From NCBI GenBank assembly GCA_904501935.1, contig CAJGDA010000013.1, positions 1-21,137 of the forward strand: 21,137 bases of DNA, written 5' to 3'. Origin of the DNA: an uncultured Methanobrevibacter sp. (lineage in GTDB: Archaea; Methanobacteriota; Methanobacteria; Methanobacteriales; Methanobacteriaceae). The translations under genes were made by a program, and so were the position numbers. This document shows positions 15,625-21,137 of this stretch, piece after piece. The notes beneath the pieces are model-generated. The model ran no database searches, had not been told where the DNA came from, and was given only the letters and a program-made list of their open reading frames with translations. The number at the start of each line of letters is the position of its first letter. Position 1 is the first letter of the stretch.

Positions 15625-16794
15625 ATGACAATTATTATTGACCCACAAGGAAGTGGAATTTCAGGAAATATGTTAATAGGTGCATTTGTTGATTTAGGGG
15701 CCAATGCAGACAAATTAAAACAGGTTATGGAAAAATCCGCCAAAGATTTTGGAGGCGTGAAAGTCAGTTTCGAAAAAATAAATAAACACGGAATTGAATC
15801 GACATTTTGCAATGTTGAAATGATGGAACACAAAGCATTTATTAATTATCCAGAATTTATTGAAAAAATTAACAGTTTAGATTTGGATGAAAATGTTAAA
15901 AAAACTTCAATTAAAGTATTTGAAAGAATTGGCAAAGCCGAAAGTAAAGTACATGGAAAGAACCTTGAAACAATACACTTTCATGAAGTTGGAGCCAGTG
16001 ATGCTGTTGCTGATGTGATCGGTTCTGTTTATGCTTATTATAGTTTGAATTTTGATGCTCAAAAAGTAATAGGTCTTCCGATAGCTGTCGGAGGAGGAAC
16101 AGTTAAAACATCTCATGGAACATTAGCAGTTCCAGTTCCTGCAGTTGTAGAAATTTTAAATGAAGCTAAACTATTTGGTGGGCCTGTTAACAGCGAACTT
16201 GCAACACCAACCGGTTCAGCAATCTATATGGAAATCTGTGATGAAATAAAAGAATATATTCCACAAATAAAACCTAAAAAAGTAGGATATGGGGCTGGAA
16301 AAAAAGATTTTGACCATCCAAATGTATTAAGAATAATTGAAAGTGAGGATATTTGTGAAAGCGATAAAATAGATGTTATCGAAACAAATATTGACCACTT
16401 AACCGGTGAAGAAATCGGATATCTATTTGACAAACTACTCGGTAAAGGAGCATCCGACGTTTCAATTACTCCAATAATCATGAAAAAGAATAGACAAGGC
16501 AGTCTTTTAAAGGTTGTTTGTCGAAGAGAACATCGGGAAGAACTAGTCGATGCTATTTTTAAAGAAACTGGAAGTTTAGGCATAAGAATCATTCCAAATA
16601 TTCACAGAGGCATTGCAAAAAGAGAATTTGAGAAAAAAACTATTGAAATAAACGGTAAAAATTACACAATAACATATAAAATCGGCTATGTCAACGGAGA
16701 GATAATCTCAAAAAGACCTGAATATGAGGATTTGAAAAGAATTGCCGAAGATAGCGGACTTGCTTTGAGAAAAGTAAAAGAGTTGATTGAATGA
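15625..16794 (+). CDS. larC: LarC family protein (nickel-pincer cofactor nickel chelatase)
   Basis: LarC inserts Ni(II) into pyridinium-3,5-bisthiocarboxylate mononucleotide to make the nickel-pincer cofactor of lactate racemase and relatives, using CTP. The 389-aa protein matches the family from end to end: the IIDPQGSGISGNM start, HFHEVGASDAVADVIG (118-133), PATPTG-like LATPTGSAI, and the C-terminal domain ETNIDHLTGEEIGYLFDKL. In Lactobacillus plantarum the gene is split and joined by a programmed frameshift, whereas here it is one frame. LarB and LarE are not in the window, so the substrate in this organism is uncertain. AAAGGA lies before the ATG. The stop overlaps queC by 4 nt, so the two genes are coupled. 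Confidence 0.93.
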   Translation: MTIIIDPQGSGISGNMLIGAFVDLGANADKLKQVMEKSAKDFGGVKVSFEKINKHGIESTFCNVEMMEHKAFINYPEFIEKINSLDLDENVKKTSIKVFERIGKAESKVHGKNLETIHFHEVGASDAVADVIGSVYAYYSLNFDAQKVIGLPIAVGGGTVKTSHGTLAVPVPAVVEILNEAKLFGGPVNSELATPTGSAIYMEICDEIKEYIPQIKPKKVGYGAGKKDFDHPNVLRIIESEDICESDKIDVIETNIDHLTGEEIGYLFDKLLGKGASDVSITPIIMKKNRQGSLLKVVCRREHREELVDAIFKETGSLGIRIIPNIHRGIAKREFEKKTIEINGKNYTITYKIGYVNGEIISKRPEYEDLKRIAEDSGLALRKVKELIE

Positions 16795-17468
16795 AAAAAG
16801 CAATTTCAGTATTATCCGGCGGTCTTGATTGCACTGTTGCAACAAGCGTTTTTAAAGATGACTTCGAAATCCATGCAATAACATTTGATTATGGTCAAAA
16901 AGCGTTTAAAAGAGAATTACGGGCTGCAAAAGAGATTTGCAGTAAAATGGGATGGGCTCATGAAGTAATTGACCTCCCATGGTTAGCAAAAATTAGCAAT
17001 TCTAGTTTAAATACAGATGAAGACATTCCAGAACTTTCAGAAAGCGATTTGGACAATCTAGAAAAAAGTACAGAAAGTGCCAGCAGCGTTTGGGTTCCTG
17101 CAAGAAATATGGTTTTCACTTCAATTGCCGTTTCGTATGCTGAAAGCATTGAAGCTGAAAAGATTATTGTTGGATGGGATGCGGAAGAAGCTGCAACTTT
17201 CCCAGACAATTCCAAAGAATTTTTAGAAACATTCAATGAACTAATTAGCGTAGGATCACCAGACAATATTAAAATTGAAGCACCATTAATTGAGTTAAAT
17301 AAAGAGGAAATAGTGAAATTGGGTTTGAATATTGGTGCTCCAATTGAATTAAGCTATTCCTGCTATAAAGGCAGTGAAAAGCAGTGCGGTGTTTGTGAAA
17401 GTTGCATGAGGCGGAAACGAGCATTCAAAAGCTTAGGTATGAAAGATGAAAGTGAATATGAAATCTAA
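16791..17468 (+). CDS. queC: 7-cyano-7-deazaguanine (preQ0) synthase QueC
   Basis: QueC converts 7-carboxy-7-deazaguanine and ammonia, with ATP, to preQ0, which archaea place in tRNA as the archaeosine precursor. The 225-aa length is normal. The PP-loop is SGGLDC (9-14), with Cys where most members have Ser. VWVPARNMVF (100-109) and the FPDNSKEF segment (137-144) are QueC-specific. Cys191, Cys199, Cys202 and Cys205 form the zinc site. It starts inside the larC stop codon. At its 3' end it overlaps the convergent VWA gene by 4 nt. LarE, another PP-loop protein that would make sense beside larC, was considered but does not fit these motifs. Confidence 0.94.
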   Translation: MKKAISVLSGGLDCTVATSVFKDDFEIHAITFDYGQKAFKRELRAAKEICSKMGWAHEVIDLPWLAKISNSSLNTDEDIPELSESDLDNLEKSTESASSVWVPARNMVFTSIAVSYAESIEAEKIIVGWDAEEAATFPDNSKEFLETFNELISVGSPDNIKIEAPLIELNKEEIVKLGLNIGAPIELSYSCYKGSEKQCGVCESCMRRKRAFKSLGMKDESEYEI

Positions 17469-18076
17469 TCATATTCATCCAATTCCCTACTCCAATCGGA
17501 GTCATCCAAATCAATATTCTCCCTCATACACATTGTGGCATTTTCCACTGATTTGAAGGCTCTTCCAATACCCCTCTCTGATTTTTCATAATTAGCTACA
17601 CGGGATTTTCTAATTCCAATGTGGCCTGCTTCTGTATATGAATCAATGTCTGCACCGATGAAAATAAATTCCCAAGCATGATTATTAATCATATTGCTGA
17701 TTTGAGCTTTAGAAAATTCAATAGAAGAGTTTTCCATACCATCAGTCATTATAACAAACAAAACTTTGTTATCGATTTCCTTATCAAGAGAAGTTATTGT
17801 TTTTCCAATTGCATCTAAAAGAGCAGTTGATCCCCTAACATAATACTCTTCACGAGTTAATAAATTTACATCATTTATAGACTTTCTTTTATATAACATT
17901 TCATACTCATGGTCAAATAAGACAGTTGTTACATTAGTGTTAAACTCTTTTTGTCTTTCTTTTTCAATAAATGAGTTGAATCCACCAATTGTATCATCTT
18001 CAGAGCCATACATTGAGCCACTTCTGTCAATCAAAAATATCAAATCTAAATCCTGGTTTTGAGGTAACTTATCCAT
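17465..18076 (-). CDS. Small stand-alone von Willebrand factor A (VWA) domain protein
   Basis: The 203-aa protein is essentially one VWA domain. The metal-ion-dependent adhesion site is complete: Asp17-x-Ser19-x-Ser21 in LIDRSGSM, Thr84 in RGSTALLDAIG, and Asp112 in IMTDGMEN. There is no signal peptide or membrane helix, so it is probably cytosolic. The C-terminal tail is acidic. The family is known mainly from bacterial and phage-like contexts as a tellurium-resistance- or chaperone-associated VWA type, but no partner ATPase or ter gene is adjacent. An AGGATGTGA stretch precedes the ATG. The upstream region has a 9-bp inverted repeat. Function is unknown. Confidence 0.85.
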   Translation of the reverse strand: MDKLPQNQDLDLIFLIDRSGSMYGSEDDTIGGFNSFIEKERQKEFNTNVTTVLFDHEYEMLYKRKSINDVNLLTREEYYVRGSTALLDAIGKTITSLDKEIDNKVLFVIMTDGMENSSIEFSKAQISNMINNHAWEFIFIGADIDSYTEAGHIGIRKSRVANYEKSERGIGRAFKSVENATMCMRENIDLDDSDWSRELDEYD

Positions 18077-18101
18077 GTTTTTTCACATCCTGAAATTGAG
18101 T

Positions 18102-18138
18102 TATAAGTTATTTACTACTAATTTAATAGTAACTTATA
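18102..18138. repeat. 9-bp inverted repeat upstream of the VWA gene
   Basis: TATAAGTTA (18102-18110) and TAACTTATA (18130-18138) are perfect complements separated by 19 nt, with a nested TTACTA/TAGTAA pair. The repeat lies 26-62 nt before the VWA start, where a regulator might bind. AT-richness makes chance possible. Confidence 0.4.
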
Positions 18139-18193
18139 CACAATATATTATTAACTTGATAGTATATATAGTTTTTCATCTAAAAAAGCTATC

Positions 18194-18247
18194 GAAAAAA
18201 AAGCAAAATAAAAAAAGTATTCAAGGTCATTTAATAGACATGACCTT
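18194..18247 (-). terminator. Hairpin plus T tracts after the M48 protease gene
   Basis: On the minus strand AAGGTCAT, a 9-nt loop and ATGACCTT (18247-18223) form an 8-bp hairpin 26 nt past the protease stop. It is followed by T7 (18216-18210) and T8 (18202-18195). This is more terminator-like than anything else in the window. The other bases of 18077-18272 hold only the VWA promoter side and no credible gene. Confidence 0.6.
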
Positions 18248-18272
18248 TAATATAACCCTCAAATAATTGTAT

Positions 18273-19190
18273 TTAAAGTTTTGTACCGCAATTTGTACAG
18301 AATTTAGAATCCGCATCGATTTGAGCGCCACAATTTGTACAATAAATCACTTCACTAGAAGCGGCTGCATTAGAGTTGTTTGAGTTATCGCCAATTACCA
18401 GCTTTGAGCTGAAATCTGGATCATTTTCAATTTCAACGATTAATTGATTCATTGCAGCAATCCTTTTAGAATCAGAGGGGTGAGTTGAAAAGAAATCGTT
18501 TTCATTAGAGTTTTTTGCAGACATGGATTCCCAAAATGCCGGAATATGTCTAATATCATATCCAGCCCAATGAATTATCATCATACCTAACCTGTCCGCT
18601 TCAAGCTCCTGGTCTCTTCCCCAAGGATTTAATAAGAAGAATTGGGAACCTACACTAGCAGCATTAGTTGCAGCCCTAGTTAATGAACCGATTGCTCCCA
18701 AACCAAAAAGGTCCATTGCATAACTGCCAATCCAAGCAGCAGATGTGATGGCATTTTGAGCAGTTTGAGCACTAGCTCTTGTTCTGGAGTGATCCAATAG
18801 TGCATGAGCCATTTCGTGACCTAAAATAAATGCAATCTTTTCTTCAGTATTTGCAACTGAAAGAATGCCTGAAAACATTATAATCTTACCACCAGGCATG
18901 CAAAAAGCGTTTATTGTATCACTTGCAACTAAATGAACATCCCAATCATAATAATCCTGGATATAATCAAGCCTTCCAATTTTACTCAAATATCCTTGGA
19001 CGGCATTAATTAGATTAACAGCAACATTTCTAACAATTTGACCTTGAGGAGTATTGTCCAATAGTTGGGATTTATTAACCGTAGCATAATACTCCCTATA
19101 AGATTGCTCAAGAAACTGATCGTCATTAACAATGTCAAAATGTTTTTTTCCAGTAAATGGATTTACGCCACTTCTATCATTTTTTGCCAT
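18273..19190 (-). CDS. M48-family metalloprotease with C-terminal zinc ribbon
   Basis: This is a zinc endopeptidase of the HtpX/Oma1/BepA group. From ATG 19190 it is 305 aa. HEMAH (125-129) supplies two His ligands and the catalytic Glu, and ELEADRLG (about 195-202) the third ligand. Between them is a Gly/Ala-rich apolar stretch (about 143-180) that may contact membrane. The C-terminus has a zinc ribbon, CTNCG...CTNCG (284-302), after a Ser/Asn linker. There is no N-terminal signal, unlike bacterial BepA. I reject the upstream ATG at 19211 because it touches the TATA box, and ATG 19190 lies about 27 nt after that box, fitting leaderless transcription. Substrates are unknown. Confidence 0.9.
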   Translation of the reverse strand: MAKNDRSGVNPFTGKKHFDIVNDDQFLEQSYREYYATVNKSQLLDNTPQGQIVRNVAVNLINAVQGYLSKIGRLDYIQDYYDWDVHLVASDTINAFCMPGGKIIMFSGILSVANTEEKIAFILGHEMAHALLDHSRTRASAQTAQNAITSAAWIGSYAMDLFGLGAIGSLTRAATNAASVGSQFFLLNPWGRDQELEADRLGMMIIHWAGYDIRHIPAFWESMSAKNSNENDFFSTHPSDSKRIAAMNQLIVEIENDPDFSSKLVIGDNSNNSNAAASSEVIYCTNCGAQIDADSKFCTNCGTKL

Positions 19191-19210
19191 ATTTAATAAT
19201 ATTAAAAACA

Positions 19211-19224
19211 TTATATTTAAATAG
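19211..19224 (-). promoter_or_regulatory. TATA box of the M48 protease gene
   Basis: CTATTTAAATATAA on the minus strand is centred about 27 nt before ATG 19190. It abuts the alternative ATG at 19211, which would therefore lie upstream of the transcription start. Confidence 0.55.
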
Positions 19225-19284
19225 TGAATAACAATATCAAAAATACATTAAATTAAAAAAAATATTTAATAAGGAGAAGGGAAA

Positions 19285-19602
19285 ATGGCATCAAGTAAAA
19301 ATTATCTGGAATATATACTGGAGCAGTTATCAGAGTTAGATGATATATCATACAGGGCAATGATGGGAGAATATATCATCTATTATCATGGCAAGATTAT
19401 TGGAGGTATCTACGATGACCGTTTTCTTGTAAAGCCCGTTAAAGCAGCAATTTCTATGATGCCTGATGCACATATGGAATTACCGTATGAAGGTGCAAAG
19501 GAAATGCTACTTGTGGATGATGTGGAAAATAAAGAGTTTTTAAGAGAACTTTTGGAAGCAATGTATAAAGAACTTCCAGCTCCAAAGAAAAAACGTAAAT
19601 AG
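19285..19602 (+). CDS. TfoX N-terminal domain protein
   Basis: The 105-aa protein matches the TfoX/Sxy N-terminal domain: RAMMGEYIIYYHGKIIGGIYDDRFLVKPV is the typical core, with the LPYEGAKEMLLVDDVEN segment after it. The TfoX C-terminal domain is absent. In gamma-proteobacteria TfoX activates competence genes, but stand-alone N-terminal domains are widespread and of unknown role, so no competence function is claimed. The tail is basic (PAPKKKRK). A strong AAGGAGAAGGG site precedes the ATG. It diverges from the M48 gene. The 95 nt to the next gene show nothing recognisable. Confidence 0.88.
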   Translation: MASSKNYLEYILEQLSELDDISYRAMMGEYIIYYHGKIIGGIYDDRFLVKPVKAAISMMPDAHMELPYEGAKEMLLVDDVENKEFLRELLEAMYKELPAPKKKRK

Positions 19603-19697
19603 CCTCTGATTAAATCATAACCTTATCGAGCCTAGCTATTGAAGACTCATATTATAAAATAGTAGTTAACATTAAAATTCGAAAAAATCATTTATCT

Positions 19698-20894
19698 TTA
19701 AAATTTTTTGACAAATGTTTTATTTTCCCATGTTGTGAATTTGTAACCCTCTTTTTCATGCTCGATATTTTGTATCGGCACCAAAGGTATTTTACCAAGT
19801 CCTCCAGGGGAATTATATACATATGTCGGTTTACACATGCCGCTTGTTCTGCCTTCCAAATGTTTCATGATTTCTAGGCCTTTATCAATACTAACTTGAA
19901 AGTGATTAGTGCCTTTAATCTCTTTTGGATGGAACATATAATATGGAATTACACGATATTTTTGCAATTCCTCATTAGTTTTTTGGACACAATATTTATC
20001 ATCATTAACATTATGCAATAACACCATCTGATTCCTAACCAGTATTCCATGATCAACTAACATGTCAATTGCCCTAACAGCCTCCGGTGTAATCTCACAA
20101 GCATGATTGAACTGTGTTGAAACCTGCACTTTGTATTTTCTAAGCAAAACTGCTAATTCCTCATCTATTCTAAATGGAAGTGTTGGGATTACTCTTGTAC
20201 CAATCCTTATCACATCAACATGACTTATCTGAGATAATCTGTAAAATATTTTTTCCAATTGGTTATTGCTTAATAATAATGCATCTCCACCAGTGACCAA
20301 TACTTCTCTGATTGTTTCATTATTTTCGATGAATTCTATTGATTCATCAATGCCTTCTTTAGATATATGCTTATCAAAATTACCTATTAATCTGCGACGT
20401 TGACAATGCCTACAGTACATAGGGCAAGCATTAGTAACATTGATGATTAACTTATTAGGATATCTTCTAGTGATTCTTCCTGAGGGATTTGATTGCTCTT
20501 CATTCATTGGATCTAATTGTCCCCCTTCGCACAATTCTTTAATATTTGGAAAAGATTGCATTTTTATTGGGCAATTTGGATTATCAAAATCAATTAATGA
20601 GAAATAATAGGGAGTTATTGCAAATCTATACTCTTTGCTTACCCTTTCAATATCATCATATTCTTCTTGTGTAAGATTTACATACCTTGAAATTTCATCA
20701 ACAGAACTAATACGATTTTTTAATTGCCATTTTGGATTGTTCCAATCTTGTTCTGTCGCATTTAGTTCTGTTAAAATTTTATTCTTAGTATTTTCGTATA
20801 GATTTATAGAAAAATCACTAAATCCCAGTCTAACCTTTGATGTATGTTTCATATCTTCAATGGCTATTCTATCAAGCTCATTAGACCGAATCAA
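19698..20894 (-). CDS. eam: KamA-family radical SAM aminomutase, probably glutamate 2,3-aminomutase
   Basis: This is a PLP- and [4Fe-4S]-dependent radical SAM enzyme that moves an alpha-amino group to the beta carbon. Cys157, Cys161 and Cys164 (CPMYCRHC) bind the cluster, and Lys368 in PGGLGK is the PLP lysine. Lysine 2,3-aminomutase holds the lysine side chain with two Asp 37 residues apart, and here those positions are Lys324 and Asn361, the pair known in glutamate 2,3-aminomutase. Product: L-beta-glutamate, a methanogen osmolyte. No ablB acetyltransferase is adjacent. The start is uncertain. TTG 20894 opens this frame without an SD. The frame extends upstream, where AAGAGGT is ideally placed for ATT 20921 or ATA 20918. 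ATG 20852 is internal. The 398-aa count is from the TTG. Confidence 0.85.
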   Translation of the reverse strand: MIRSNELDRIAIEDMKHTSKVRLGFSDFSINLYENTKNKILTELNATEQDWNNPKWQLKNRISSVDEISRYVNLTQEEYDDIERVSKEYRFAITPYYFSLIDFDNPNCPIKMQSFPNIKELCEGGQLDPMNEEQSNPSGRITRRYPNKLIINVTNACPMYCRHCQRRRLIGNFDKHISKEGIDESIEFIENNETIREVLVTGGDALLLSNNQLEKIFYRLSQISHVDVIRIGTRVIPTLPFRIDEELAVLLRKYKVQVSTQFNHACEITPEAVRAIDMLVDHGILVRNQMVLLHNVNDDKYCVQKTNEELQKYRVIPYYMFHPKEIKGTNHFQVSIDKGLEIMKHLEGRTSGMCKPTYVYNSPGGLGKIPLVPIQNIEHEKEGYKFTTWENKTFVKKF

Positions 20895-20926
20895 TGATTT
20901 TTTTCTATTTATGTTTATAATATCAT

Positions 20927-20933
20927 ACCTCTT
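20927..20933 (-). promoter_or_regulatory. Shine-Dalgarno-like site upstream of the aminomutase gene
   Basis: AAGAGGT on the minus strand is followed at 5 and 8 nt by in-frame ATT and ATA codons. An out-of-frame ATG (20926) touches it and opens only three codons. It suggests a non-standard start or an untranslated leader. TATA-like AT-rich sequence lies at 20952-20975. Confidence 0.4.
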
Positions 20934-20996
20934 TTTTTAAAATTTTTTTGATATATATTAATTATATAATTTAACCAATATAATTCTTTTGATAAA

Positions 20997-21137
20997 TTAA
21001 ATGTATTTAAAGCAAGTACTAGTTTTTTTAGAATAACAGTTATTGCAACTTTGACAAATTGCAACACCTTCACCATTCTCCTTCCAATCAGCTAAAAAGT
21101 CAGCTTGAGCAACAAATGGTTTGGACATTGAAATAAA
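20997..21137 (-). CDS. C-terminal end of a probable NADH:flavin oxidoreductase (old yellow enzyme-like), partial
   Basis: The last 46 codons of a gene run in from beyond the window edge on the minus strand. The visible SMSKPFVAQADFLADWKENG resembles the C-terminal SRPFI...PDL..W segment of stand-alone old yellow enzyme-like oxidoreductases. It is followed by a cysteine cluster, CQSCNNC and a further Cys seven residues on (KKTSTC). The body with the FMN barrel is outside the window, so the identification rests on this tail only. The gene is upstream of the aminomutase on the same strand with about 100 nt between them. Confidence 0.6.
   Translation of the reverse strand, partial: FISMSKPFVAQADFLADWKENGEGVAICQSCNNCYSKKTSTCFKYI

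Noticed and set aside
16791..17468. LarE (sulfur transferase) as identity of the PP-loop gene after larC
   Set aside because: The VPARNMVF and FPDNSKEF segments and the four-Cys zinc site are those of QueC.
18075..18266. Plus-strand open frame of 63 codons
   Set aside because: It is low-complexity Ile/Lys/Leu sequence with no ribosome site, and it overlaps the VWA promoter region and the protease terminator hairpin.
19191..19211. Seven-residue upstream extension of the M48 protease
   Set aside because: The ATG at 19211 touches the TATA box, so it would not be on the mRNA.
19698..20894. Lysine 2,3-aminomutase (AblA) as the function
   Set aside because: The two Asp residues that bind the lysine side chain are Lys and Asn here, and no ablB is adjacent.

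Overview
The window looks like a chromosomal segment of an AT-rich methanogenic archaeon, most likely of the order Methanobacteriales (a Methanobrevibacter-like genome). The reasons are archaeal-type Pgk and triosephosphate isomerase, the archaeal tRNA methyltransferase Trm56, Taw1 (wyosine synthesis), a four-subunit ferredoxin-linked 2-oxoglutarate oxidoreductase, tRNA genes without encoded CCA, TATA-box promoters placed 20-30 nt before start codons, and no bacterial -35/-10 signals. The species call is inference from content, not from a database.

Layout. 1-443: three tRNA genes on the minus strand (Tyr partial, Pro, Thr). 444-1927: thiM-thiE, thiamine salvage, plus strand. 1967-3859: tpi-pgk, minus strand. 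3906-5655: a compact type II restriction-modification pair, minus strand, lying between housekeeping genes. 5775-6704: taw1, plus strand. 6679-7329: a flavoprotein pseudogene broken by several lesions. 7330-11267: korD-korA-korB-korC-sucC operon, minus strand. 11405-11896: fumarase beta subunit, divergent from the kor operon. 11906-14475: FKBP-type prolyl isomerase, DUF763 protein and trm56. 14476-14728: non-coding stretch with a tiny ORF behind a near-perfect Shine-Dalgarno and a 22-nt palindrome. 14729-17468: cobS, then larC-queC. 17465-19190: a small VWA protein and an M48 metalloprotease with a zinc ribbon. 19285-19602: a TfoX N-terminal-domain protein. 19698-20894: a KamA-family radical SAM enzyme. 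20997-21137: the 3' end of a probable NADH:flavin oxidoreductase.

How the genes work together. kor, sucC and fumB belong to the incomplete reductive TCA branch of hydrogenotrophic methanogens (fumarate to succinate to succinyl-CoA to 2-oxoglutarate). tpi and pgk form a gluconeogenic/glycolytic pair. thiM and thiE are two thiazole-salvage and coupling steps. trm56, taw1 and queC all serve tRNA modification. cobS and larC are metal-cofactor genes sharing one divergent promoter region.

The most notable observation is that the KamA-family enzyme carries Lys324 and Asn361 at the two positions that are Asp in lysine 2,3-aminomutase. That pair is the known signature of glutamate 2,3-aminomutase, so the enzyme probably makes the osmolyte beta-glutamate rather than beta-lysine. 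No CRISPR array, transposase, integrase or rRNA gene was seen.
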